Source: Melampsora larici-populina 98AG31 (Eukaryota > Basidiomycota > Pucciniomycetes > Pucciniales > Melampsoraceae). Taken from it: 64,000 nt of DNA. This document shows positions 46,963-57,806 of this stretch, piece after piece. Each line of letters opens with the position of its first letter. The first letter of the stretch is position 1. The notes under the pieces are model-generated. The model did not search any database, had not been told where the DNA came from, and worked only from the letters and a program-made list of their open reading frames with translations. The DNA lies in NCBI RefSeq assembly GCF_000204055.1, contig NW_006768833.1:55147-119146 (forward strand), given 5' to 3'. The translations under genes and the position numbers were made by a program.

Positions 46963-49900
46963 CAATGTCCAATAATGAAGAAGACAAATGTGAGGCTTCA
47001 GTTCCACATCTTAATACATATTTGACTGGTCCACTTCATCACTGAATGAACGCGATTCATTAAAGGCATTGTCAAAGTAGGTCGAGATACAGATTCTGTT
47101 ACGTTTGTATGTCTTGCGTGCCCAGGTAGCCGCTCAATGCAGAGCAGCCATATTTGCAGGCATAAATCGGGTCCTGCCCATGTGAAGAACGTTAAGGCAT
47201 GGGTGGTTAAGCAACAGGCAACCCAAACGTCTAATTCGTTCATCAACCATGAGCAATCTCATATAAACTCAGACCCGCCGAGTCCTGATGGCCATGTTCC
47301 TGCGGAAATTGATGACATCGACATCCAGATCGAAGATCCGCAACCTAATTTTGTTCGAGATAGGCTTGTAGAACTGTGGACACGAAACCATTCAATGTTT
47401 TTTGATTCTCCAGAGGTCAGCGTTCATAGTGGTGAAGACGATCCAATTGGCAACATCGACATCGATTCCCTCTCCGATGTTGACGAGGATGAAAGCGACG
47501 GCCCTGAGGACGAGCACGAAGATAGCAATGAGCCAGATGATTCATGGTACCCTTTTACATGTCTTGAGGCAAGTTTCGTGTGATAAACTATCATCACATA
47601 TCACACATTCTGACCCCGTGATAAATGCAGCAAATGGTTGGATTCATGGTATTAGGTTCCTCAAGGGCAATTTTGTCCCTCTTACAATACGAAAGAATGC
47701 GGTCATTCTTTGGACTCCTTGGAGTGAAGCTGCCCGCGTACAAGACCGTTCAGAAAGTGCGTCGACGACTCAAGACCAGGTTCCAATTCAATGTGTCAGA
47801 AACGCTCAGTCCGTTAGATAAACCATGCTTTGGTTTGCAAATAAAACAAATAATTAAACAGGCAAGTATATGATTTGCATTAAGAGCGCGCGCAATAATC
47901 TAACCATATCTTGGCACAGGAACTCGCAAATCCTTATGTATCAGAGTTTCTGGAGTTTATGCCCTCTTTACCCAAAGACGACGCCAAAGTGTTCTGCCTG
48001 GCCCAATCTCAGAAGTGGCGAGAGGGTCTTGACGCCGATGTCAGGGTGCAAATGGTTGAGCACGCAAACACTCATTTCTATCTTCACGAACCAGCTCAAT
48101 TAGATACACAAAGAATCGTAATTCCTTTCTACATGTATAAATCTGGAGAAGATGTCTTTGCAAAATGTGTATTTGCACATCTGAAATGGGAAAACCCTCA
48201 TATCCAATTGGAATTCCAACATGTTTCAGATTTCAACTCTGAGTTGTTTACCACAATCAACGTTAAATCTTTCTCTAAAGTATTTGACGAAATTGTTATG
48301 CGTGACGGCCGCCTCATGAAAGAGTTATGTAGTGGCGTTATGTACAGTTAGTTTGGTTTTATGTATATATATACCTTGACATTTTGACAACGTTGATATC
48401 GCTAACTGTTTTTGTGTTGGTCGTTTCAGGAAAAGACGGAGGCACTTGCACTGAGGTACCAACAACTAATTTGTGGCGAGAAAAAGCGAATGGTCGAATT
48501 ATAAGGCATGTACCCTTGGTTTTGTACTGTGACGATCTGTCAGGCAACAAATCAAAGCGCTGGAATAAGCATATAGCTTTTTACTTCACGTTGGCTGGAC
48601 TGCCTCCGAAAGTTTCCAATCAGGAATACAATTGCCACTTTGTGACAACCTCAAACACGGCTGGAGCGTTGGAGTTGGCAGATCCAGTGGTAGACGAATT
48701 GAAGTGAGTTGGCCAAAGTTTATAAGTTCACACCACTTAAATTGAACATCTATATGTTGTTACAAACCAGCAACCTCATTACCAACGGCTTTGTAGCCTA
48801 CGATCACAAGGCTCAGGCGGAAGTACTCGTGATGACATCTGTGCTATGTCATCTAGGTGACTCACCCATGCATGCCGAGGTGACCAATACGATGAACCCA
48901 ACTACCTCTCTCTCACCTTGTCGAGTATGTCACCTGAAAGCGAAGTCTCTGATGGACAAACGGTCCTCAAGGTACATATGCAATTTCATTGGGGTTGACG
49001 AACTAGGCAGGCAAGAGTCACTTCACAAATATTAATTTGAACAGCTCGCCAGTATCTATCTCTGACCTTGTCTTTTTGATCTTGTAGGCAAGACTACGAA
49101 CGCGCCAGTGGTCGGAAACTATCAACAGTACTAAGGCCCTTTGGGAATTATCTCAACGCCCAGGAACCATTGGCCAATTCGATACAAAGTCGACTGAACT
49201 CGGCGTGAAGGATGCACTTAACCTGGTTTTTGTTAAAATGGTGCAAGATCTCCAAAGGGATTCTTCAGTAACAAACGCCCAGACAGCTGCATTTTGCCAA
49301 GAGCTTGACGAAATTTTTGGGGAGCGTCTGTTCAACCCGTTCCTACGCTTAAAAGGTGATATTATTGTTTTAAAGTTTTATAATTGGTTGATTCTATTGA
49401 CATTGTGTTCTGAAAGGTTTCAATGGCCATCGCGATACCCCAGTTGAGGTATTACATGTCATCTTATTAGGTGTAACCAAGTACTTATTGCGGCACCACA
49501 TGAGCTCATGTTCCGCAAAAGACAAAAACAACATCTGGGGTCGTTGGAGGTCTTTCAACGCTTCAGGTTTGAACATTCCAGCCATTCAGCCTAAAGCAAT
49601 GATACAACATTTCCTCAGTTTGAACGGAAAGGAATTTCGAGTTGTTCTTCAAGCGGCCCCTTTTGTTTTTTTCCACAGTGCGATGACAAACGAAGAACGC
49701 AAGACCTGGACTGCCCTATCCCACCTCGCTCCCTACATATTTCAAACTGAAATTTCCGACATTAAGACCTATCGAAAGGAGCTGGAGACCCTTGTTAGAA
49801 TATTCTTGAAGTCAATAGTACAACTCACGGCTCAGTGGTGCAACAAGCCTAAGTTCCATATGATAATACATTTATGTGAATCTATCGAAAGATTTGGGCC

Positions 49901-51112
49901 TCCATGTCTTTTTGCTACCAAAAATTTTGAGAGTTATAATGGTAATACTCGAGAATATTCTTTACACTCTAATCATCTGAGTCCCGGTTCAGATATCGCC
50001 AATTCTATGAACAGTTATCGGCTCATGAGGGCTTTATCCGCGGGATCTAAACTTTATGATCACCTATCTAAAACCTATGTACAAGCGGGTTTGAAGGTGC
50101 AGCAGATTTTTCAGAATAATTTATTGTTTCAAAAGGCCTTAGGATTCAATTCTGCATGGAATAAGGAGAATTCCATCGGCATCGGTAGTACGTCTTTATT
50201 ATCAATAATATTAATTGATGTCTTATACTTTGTTTGGACACTGACCGATTACGTTTGTTTCAAGGAAGGAAGAATCCTCAACTGGTGAACACGAGTGATA
50301 TGATCCCCGATGACATTCGTGACGCTTTCACATCGAAAGAGTGGCATGTGCTCGATTCACTTACCTTTCAAAACAAGCAAAAAATCACTTCGGATGTTTT
50401 TATGTCTGTCAACAATATAAACACTAGCACTGGTAAAATTATTGTGCGTGTCGTTAATGTTTGGGGTGTGGGGGGGTGTTCCTTACAACAAATCAAGCTT
50501 GAGGCGCACGTTTGCCGATTAGGTCCTGTGAATAATTTCTATGGAATGCGTGAGATCAAGGAGACAAGTTCAAAAGTATGGATTAATCCTTCTGTAAGTC
50601 GCATCCTTTAACAGCTTGATCAATTGTTTTTGATTAATCATATTTGTAATAACCTGAAGAATATCGCTGGTATTCTTAATGTTCAACACGACTGTAACCA
50701 CAGCAAGTGCCAAGTGCAGAAGGTCCGCCCGATCATGACAGAAAGGCGTGTATCAAAATCAATGGAATACACAGTTGTTCATGAACCAACTAAAGACTTC
50801 ATTATCAATTCATGCGCATTCTACTCTTCTGATCTTCATCGCAGCTGGGCAAACATACCATTCAACGAAGTAAGTCCGCAACAATGTACTTTAGCAGTAA
50901 AAACTGGCCTCGATATTTGGCAAAAAGACTTAAGCAAGAAAGACGAAATGAAAGAGAAAAAACGTCAAAAAGAGAAGGACAAATTCGCGGCTAGTCAATC
51001 CGGCCATGTGGGTAAGAAAAGGAAGGCCACAAATTGTAGCCCCACTCCGACCGAGGCCGGAACAGAAGGTGAACATGTGGAAATCCACTTAGCAGGCCCT
51101 TCCACTTGGTAA
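46963..51112 (+). CDS. Tnp2-type transposase of second CACTA-like element
   Basis: Multi-exon transposase; the 5' end is not fully resolved (ATG candidate at 46963). A Cys/His finger appears near 47108-47170 (VCLACP...ICRHKSGPAH). After an acidic stretch come exons starting at 47631 and 47920, preceded by two introns with GC donors (47569-47630 and 47862-47919, both GCAAGT...CAG). Then RKDGGTCTEVPTTNLWREK, PLVLYCDDLSGNKSKRWNKH, LGDSPMHAEVTNTMNP with CRVC, and the catalytic-type block GFNGHRDTPVEVLHVILLGV. ATKNFESYNGNTREY and HLSPGSDIANSM follow at 49918-50015. These are characteristic of basidiomycete Tnp2 transposases. The tail ends in a Lys-rich segment (KEKKRQKEKDKF). No in-frame stop was noticed in conserved blocks. 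Confidence 0.75.
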
Positions 51113-51951
51113 TTACATTTGATGAATCATTCTGTTGATATTGTGTTTGTATTATTGTTGTATGATTATATTCAATAATGTTATATTCATTAACTCATTT
51201 TTCGATTTTTTTAACTATATAATCAATTTTGTTAATTACTTTTTCAACCTCTCATATCAATGAAATAGATAGTTCACAATTTTCGTTTTTTTTACTATAT
51301 TTTCAAAATTGGTATATTGTTTAACTCATTTCTCGGAATTTTTTACTATATATTCAATATTGTTAATTATTTTTACTCATGTTCAACCTCTCACATCTGA
51401 TTATTGTTAATTGAATCATATTCCTCTAAAATCCTTGGGTCTCAGACTATTTTGTTGGTGTTTGACCACTCACACCAACAAAAGAGGGAGATCAGCATGA
51501 TAATCTTGATGAAGTGACGTCAAACCATTAAGAACACAACACCACATCAGAGTTCGCGCAGTCCTGAACGCACGCTTTCCTCTAAAATCCTTGGATCTCA
51601 GACTATTTCGTTGGTGTTCGACCACTCACACCGACAAAAGAGAGAGATCAGCATGATAATCTTGCTGAAGTGACGTCAAACCATTAAGAACACAACACCA
51701 CATCAGACTTTGATCAAAAAGAAAAATCAGGTTAAGCAAAGGTTTCGAATTCCAAACGTTGGCAATTTTAGAGGTTGTGGATCCGACCGCGGATCAATTT
51801 GATATTTAATGTGGGATCCATCCCATTCACCATCCGGCCCAAATCACTTCGAATTGTCAATATCTTTGAATTCTAAATATCCTCGTCATTTCAACTTCAT
51901 CATTAAACTTCTTCAAATCTCCATACCATCAATCATATACCTTTCTTATCA
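51113..51951. promoter_or_regulatory. Intergenic control region with duplicated CRE palindrome
   Basis: AT-rich spacer (51120-51420) then two direct repeats (see 51421-51713) just upstream of the accessory gene. Each repeat holds TGACGTCA, the palindromic CRE/bZIP site, and a strong hairpin. Likely the promoter of the accessory gene; inferred from position. Confidence 0.45.
51421..51713. repeat. Direct repeat, about 136 bp, period 156, with hairpin and CRE site
   Basis: TTCCTCTAAAATCCTTGG starts copies at 51421 and 51577. Each copy contains a hairpin (TTGTTGGTGT...ACACCAACAA in the first, with compensatory-looking changes CGTTGGTGT...ACACCGAC in the second), then AGTGACGTCAAACC. The copies differ at about eight positions. 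Confidence 0.85.
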
Positions 51952-53989
51952 ATGGCTAAAATGCACAACTCCAAAACATCCACTCGAACTATGGCTGAAA
52001 CTGCCAAATCACCTTATGGTGATTCGCGCGCTCGTAACAATCCTCGGGCGGTACATCCAAATTCCACGACACCACCTTTGCCACACCAAGTTTCAGGAAG
52101 TCGCATCCAAATGATGCTAAATCGTTCCAGAAGAGCCACCGTTCCTGAAGTAGAAGACATTGCCGATAGCTCTATTGGCGACACTTCCATTTCCGAAACC
52201 GGACCTGACGATCTCAATGAATACAACTTCGAAAGTAGTAACAACATTGATCTCAACAGGCAAATCCAGATTGCGCTTGAAGAACGTAAGTTCTTGTATT
52301 GAGTTGCTTATAATCACTAATCGATATTATGCTGAGTACATGTATCATCATTTGCCTCATGTTATCTGTTATGGTACTTTTTGCATTTCACAGAGGCCGA
52401 GTTAGAAGACAACCTGGTATCCCCACAAGCCAGTGTACATATTGACAGCTCAAACAACTCAAGCAGCTCATCGAATGACAATACGACTCACTTGTCCGGT
52501 AGAAGATTGCAAATCTTCAATCAGATTGCGGGGCGGGCACACCTTGACGAGCAGAGTATGTCGCTTGGACGTTTCATGGGTAGCGTAGGAAAATTTAACT
52601 CACCAATGTAATCAACCACATATAATTAACCACCACATTCTGTTTGTTCACTTGTAGTTTGAAACACAAGACGACCAATTTATCGCCTGTATGGTAGCTG
52701 TATTAGCAACCCTTCAAGACGTCTCGAGTATCCGCGATGAGATCCTTGGTGCAATACGTACCAACCCACATACTCGAGGTGTTTCGACTACCCCAGATGT
52801 TGTCACTTGGAAAGCAGATAGTGCGGAACTGAAGGTAAGTGAATTGCTAATTTGTGTAATCACAAACACGTTGGATGAATATATATCTCATCAGTATCAT
52901 ATCTCATAGCAATGTATGCGATTATTGGCAACACAATCAATCTTAGGTGGCGGAGTTCAAGCTTATACTGCGCGTGTTGATCCTTTGGGAGGCACTGATC
53001 AATTACCTCTAGGTTTATATTCAAGAGTTATGGTAAGTCACACGGTGCTGATAAAGTGAAACAACCGCTGACGCATACGTACAGAGTGCCCTGTTATCCA
53101 ATCCTAGCGAGTGGAAGAACAGAGTGCTTCCACCGGGATATGGATCGAACCCTGATCCCCGTCATACTCGAGCTTTGGAAACAACCCTCAACAATGTCCT
53201 AAAGGAGGTTCGCAAAAGTTTTGATGATGTGGTATGTATTTCTTCTTTTATCTGCTGGTACTATTGCTAAATCATAGACATAAACCAGCTTCTTACCCAC
53301 ATCAACCTTCCCAACCGAGTCAATTCTGGAGGACATGCAAATGTACCGGTGCTTGACACTGTTATTGTGAAGGTGAGACGAGGACAAACATTTGTCCGAT
53401 GTAGAGTTAGAATAACATCTATGTATTACGTAGCTTTATCAGAAAGAATGCGGAATGATTGGCGGACGGGTTCGAGTGCGCGAAGAGATCCTGCAGGAGG
53501 TAGATCAATTGCGAACCTCACGTTACGCATGGCTGGTGAGTGTTAATAGGCAGTCAACAGTTACTCACAACATTAGTTGAATAAGACTTCCTTTCCGCGC
53601 GCCAGAGAATGCAAGCTATCCACTGGGGAATGAATTTTGCAGACTATGGAGGTCGCTCTTTTTGGAATGTAGTGGACCGTCAACTGGCTCATTTGCGTAC
53701 ACAGAGCACACGTTACCGTTATGTGTATGTCATTTTCAAAAAGCAGTACATTTTCTCCTACTGGCACTAATTTACCATTATCTCGTAGGTTCTTTATATT
53801 AATATTGCAATCAGACCTTGAACGCATTGATGGCACGAAGACGTTTGACAAAATGAAGGAGACCACCGACTTCTCTTTGCCTACTGAAGCGCAAATTAAC
53901 CACACAATGAACAAATTGAACCAGACATTTGGAGCAACGGTTCAACCTGATGAGGAGGCCCATGCCATAGTTACAGACGAGGCCGAATG
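51952..53989 (+). CDS. Accessory protein of second CACTA-like element, function unknown
   Basis: Not recognised beyond its association with this transposon type. Starts MAKMHNSKTSTRTMAETAKS. Exon 1 ends at 52285. Further coding segments lie at about 52392-52577, 52659-52830, 52910-53030, 53088-53230, 53290-53370, 53425-53535, 53605-53720 and 53790-53989, some boundaries approximate. The N-terminal 180 residues are Ser/Asn-rich and low in structure (SSNNSSSSSND). The rest is helical, with FIACMVAVLATLQDVSSIRD, LGGGVQAYTARVDPLGGTDQ, NDWRTGSSARRDPAGG, MQAIHWGMNFADYGGRSFWN and VVDRQLAHLRTQSTRYRY. The acidic tail ends DEEAHAIVTDEAE. No catalytic motif was identified; no similarity to the accessory proteins of the first element was seen. 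Confidence 0.6.
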
Positions 53990-54737
53990 AGTTTGTAACT
54001 GAATCATGATGATGAAAGCTTGTACCCTGCTTTCCGTGTATCTAATATGCTCATTTTATTCTTGTGTATATGTTCATTACTTTGCTTATCTGTCATTACC
54101 GTTTCATTACTTTTCTTTAGTGTATATGTCCATTCACTTTCCTTACATTTATTTTGTTCATATGTTCATTTACTTTTCCCATCTGTCATTACCATTAGCA
54201 ATTAATAGTTACAATATTTAAATTAAATTGAGCAAGCAACGTATATCAAACCGAAAGCGTGAATGGTTCCAAAATTAGGCATGAAAGTAAACCGATTTGC
54301 AACCAATGGTTGCAAAACCCCATGGCTTCCTAACCGATTTGGATAGTGGCTGAGTTTTCACGTTAGCTAAAAAATGGTTGGCAAACCATTTTTGGAAAAG
54401 GCGGTGGGCAGAAACTCAGGGGGAACGCGGGGGGACAGGTAACCGATTTAAAGCGCGCGGTCTAAGCGCGTTGTGCCAACGTGACCTCTCTGCAAAAGAA
54501 AACCGTGATACAACCGGGGCCAAACACCGGTTTAATAACCGTTTTGGAGGGTTCGTGGTGTACAACTTCTGATCTGTCGCTCCTTACATAACGGACTACC
54601 AAGCCTTTGTAAGAAAATCAAGGTGGAAAAAATGCGCGCCCAAAGTTATTCACACAAATTTGAAAAGAAAAAGTAGGAAAAAGGAAAGGAATCATAATAA
54701 AAAGTATATATGGCATAAGTTTGTAACAATTTCGAGT

Positions 54738-57074
54738 CTAGTTTTCTAAGTACGCTTTCAAATGTGTAAATCGCCCAGTTGCCTGAATAAATTGTGCAAG
54801 GTAACACTACACCAAATGTAATCTTTACCGGGCGGTAAAGAAAACTACTGACGTAGAAAAGTCCTGAGGCAACAGGAAGCGAGCTAAAATTCTGAACAAA
54901 TATGCACCTTGTTCCTAGATGTTGGGGTGTCATAATGAGTATTTTTTTGTATTTTACACGCAGATATTGGTTTATGTACTAACAATAAACGCTGAAAATC
55001 ATCAAAAACTCACATGTAACAATACCTGAAATTTGGGTCATGAGTATGAAGACAATATTTTGTGGTCTAAAAACTTCAATAACTTTTGCAATTCTGCTCC
55101 AAATATCTTGATTTTTGGTTCATTCAAAAGCTGAACTATTCTCCTTCACACTTCATAATGTTAGTAAGGTGCTATCTAGTCATTTAAACACTCTACATAT
55201 GTTCAAACAGTTCTGCATGAATAGCTCTGTAGGATTCTTTTTAGACCAGCTACAGATGTGATGTCTCAATGAAAAATGTAGAGGAAAGGCTCACCTTTTT
55301 AATGCACTTCAAATCGAGTGATTTGATTCAGAAATGCAAAAGTTATTGATGTTTGAAGATTCCAAAATCCTGTCTTCAAAGTCAAGGGCCAAATTTCAGG
55401 TATTGTTACAGGTGGGTTTTTGATGATTCTCAGCCTTTATTGTTAGTACATGAACCAATATCTGCGTGTAAAATACAAAAAAATACTCGTCATGACGCCC
55501 CACCATCTAGGAACAAGGTGCATATTTTTTCAGATTTTTAGCTCTCTTCCTGTTGCCTCAGGACTTTTCTATGTCAGTAGTTTTCTTTACCGCCCAGTAA
55601 AGATGACATTTTGTGTAGTGTAAGGGAACACCTTTGGTGTGTCCAACAGTTTTGATGCAGAGTTTATATTGACTTTTATTTTTTCTTTTTTCACTTGTTT
55701 TCTGAATTCTTGTCGTTGTTTATTGTATCTCCTACAATATATCAGGAAATGAGTTGGTGTTTCTATTGCTGAGCAATTTTCACATTTGTTCGTATCTTCT
55801 ACTCCTATCCTATGGAGGAATTGTCTGAGAGGGCTGTGTCCGCATCTAAGTTGAAAAATCGCAGCTGCCTGCCCTTTTTCTAAATTGTTAAGTGCATCAG
55901 CAATCCATCGACTTTGTGTTTTGAAAGGTGATTTTGAGACAGCTCCCCTTTTTGTCAAAGTCTTTCGTGTGTGATGCAACAGCCCACCCAGACTAATTGG
56001 TAACATCATCACTTGTGATCTATTTTCTGCAATCTCCTTTGCTGCTTTGTCGGCTGTTTCATTCAATTCAATCCCTTTGTGGCCCGGCGTTCAGTATAAT
56101 GAGATGTTAAAGTTCCTCGGGATTATTTGGTGTGATTTTCGTAGGAATCGGGCAAGGTACTGCAGTGTCCTAGGGCGTATCGGGTTTGCAAACAGTTCCA
56201 ATGCTGCTTGACTATCACTAAAGATTGCCAGTGAGTCATATCTGTCAGGGTATTTGTCAGTCAATTGTTTAAATTGGATTAGAGCAATCATAATTGCCAT
56301 GGATTCCATTTCATAGTTAGAGATTCCCTCCACCGGTCCATATGCGTGTGCTGCCGTTAATTCCCTTGCTGCTACCGCTGCTCCTCCTCCTACATTGGGT
56401 ATAAACAATCCGTCAGTAAACATTATACAGGCTTTGCGATTTTTTTCTTCCTCTACTTGGATTGGTATCCTGTCTTTAACTGTGTCTCTTTTTTCTCCAG
56501 TGTTTTCTATTGTCCATCTCGGTTCCATCCACGGCGGGTCCGAGTAAGGATGTATTGTTTCTAGGTTTGTTTCAAAAGGTAGAATCATGTCAGTTTTTCT
56601 TAGTACTCTATGAATTGGGCTCTGATGTCTAAGAGGTATGTGTGCCGGTTCCTCCATTAATATCTTTTGTGTTGGATGATAGTTGGGGGCCGTTAGTCTT
56701 TTGTAAACAAAGTTGTGGTTGTATCGAATCGCTAGATCTTTGAAAGAAATCATGTCAGCGTCATGGTTCATTTGTTCCGTAGGTGAGCTTTTGAAGGCCC
56801 CTAGTGCCAGTCGGTTAGCTGCGTTTTGTATAAGATGGAAAATTTTTGTTACTTTACTTTCTGTTCGTGTGTTAAACCAAACGATGCTTCCAAATAAGAT
56901 TCTCGGTTTTAACACGGCTGTTATGAGTGTTTTTGTTTCTTTTGGACTCATTCCATGGTAGCATCTGCTGATGCGGCTAATCTGAGCTAGGGTAGCTTTC
57001 CCTCGTTGGTGAAGTTTGTGGATGTGTGGGTTGTATGTTAATTTTGGATCAAGCCAAAGACCTAGCCATCGGAG
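54738..57074 (-). pseudogene. LINE ORF2 remnant: RT end, RNase H, C-terminal finger
   Basis: The open frame begins at the LTR border with RWLGLWLDPKL (thumb region downstream of the RT), then QNAANRLALGAFKSSPTEQM. RNase H follows with IMFTDGLFIPNVGGGAAVAA, NYEMESMAIMIALIQF, LAIFSDSQAALELF and TPGHKGIELNETAD, containing the four acidic positions. At 56091-56093 a TGA replaces the Trp codon expected before TPGHKG, so the protein is broken. The CCHC-like region is LRCGHSPLRQFLHRIG..CENC..THFLIYC. The final codons resume beyond the 54805-55620 insertion and end in TAG at 54738-54740. Five-prime truncated and inactive. Confidence 0.85.
54805..55620. mobile_element. CACTA-type foldback/MITE element, 816 bp, long inverted repeats
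   Basis: Begins CACTACACCAAATG and ends with the inverse CATTTTGTGTAGTG. Its inverted arms pair over roughly 295 bp each, with scattered mismatches. TAA flanks both sides (54802-54804 and 55621-55623). It has no coding capacity. It sits in the C-terminal codons of the LINE; removing the element plus one TAA leaves the LINE frame continuous. Confidence 0.92.
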
Positions 57075-57327
57075 TGTTACAAGTATGGTGTTTTACCTTT
57101 CACATGACTTTTACATTTGTTTCACAACTTTGCACATCATGCGTTTCACACCATAGATTTCCTTCTCTTATTTCAATTTACATACGTATCTCTGATTTAC
57201 ATGACACGTTGTTAAACCTAATCGAAACCTATGTACCGCTAGTTGTTTCATTTATAAACAGTACTGACAGAGCGCCACGAGCTCTTCTCTCTTCATCCAA
57301 GACTTTCCTATACAATCTTGAATGAAG

Positions 57328-57658
57328 GTGAGTAACTCGTGGTCGTGGGATTCTGATTAGATTCATTACTTAAAGTTTGAATCATATTGATCCCTGCTCT
57401 GACAGGTATGTTTAGTTTTCTATCTTGTTTCATATTCTATTTGTTTGATTGTGATGGAAATTAAATCTGATCCAAGACTTTCCTATACAATCTTGAATGA
57501 AGGTGAGTAACTCGTGGTCGTGGGATTCTGATTAGATTCATTACTTAAAGTTTGAATCATATTGATCCCTGCTCTGACAGGTGAGTAACTCGTGGTCATG
57601 GGATTCTGATTAGATTCATTACTTAAAGTTTGAATCATATTGATCCCTGCTCTGACAG
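57328..57658 (+). repeat. Three copies of a 78-bp intron-shaped unit in the copia leader
   Basis: Units at 57328-57405, 57503-57580 and 57581-57658 are identical except for one base in the third. Each starts GTGAGTAACTCG and ends CCCTGCTCTGACAG, exactly like a GT-AG intron. Units 1 and 2 are also preceded by the same 33-bp sequence (ATCCAAGACTTTCC...GAATGAAG). Units 2 and 3 abut with no spacer. Confidence 0.95.
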
Positions 57659-57679
57659 GTTATCACGAAGATTGTAATA

Positions 57680-57695
57680 GGTTATGAGCCCAGCG
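57680..57695 (+). promoter_or_regulatory. Primer-binding site complementary to tRNA-iMet anticodon arm
   Basis: GGTTATGAGCCCAGCG is the reverse complement of CGCTGGGCTCATAACC, which contains the CAT anticodon and flanking stem of initiator tRNA-Met. Copia and Ty5-type elements prime from such a cleaved half tRNA rather than from the 3' CCA end. Position between LTR and gag fits. Confidence 0.75.
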
Positions 57696-57806
57696 TAATA
57701 CGTCTGCGGCAGCCTATCGATCCATCACAATCTTTTCAAACCCAAGAATTATCTAATCTAGTATCTCCTCGATCTTGATGTCCTACTCTGTATAAGCTCA
57801 GACTGA

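Larger units (their letters stand above)
46495..54560 (+). mobile_element. Second CACTA-like DNA transposon, 8.1 kb
   Basis: Inverted termini CACCACGAACCC at 46495 and 54560 (12 bp), each flanked outwards by TA. Both subterminal regions are crowded with AACCG/CGGTT and AACCAnnnTTGGTT-like motifs, typical of transposase-binding arrays. Encodes, in the same direction, a Tnp2-type transposase and one accessory protein. It shares only the first seven bases (CACCACG) of its terminus with the first element, and its proteins are different, so it is a separate family. A 3-bp target duplication was not found, only TA at each side. Confidence 0.72.
54563..57074 (-). mobile_element. Non-LTR retrotransposon (Tad1/I-like LINE) remnant, 5' truncated
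   Basis: The minus-strand remnant begins at 57074, where a copia LTR cuts it off, and extends past its stop at 54738-54740 to the border of the second CACTA-like element. An 816-bp foldback element interrupts it. It encodes the end of a reverse-transcriptase ORF, the RNase H domain and the C-terminal zinc-knuckle region. Confidence 0.8.

Noticed and set aside
48960..49090. Third GC-AG intron in the second transposase
   Set aside because: The GCAAGA donor does not keep frame with the next exon; the boundary remains unresolved.
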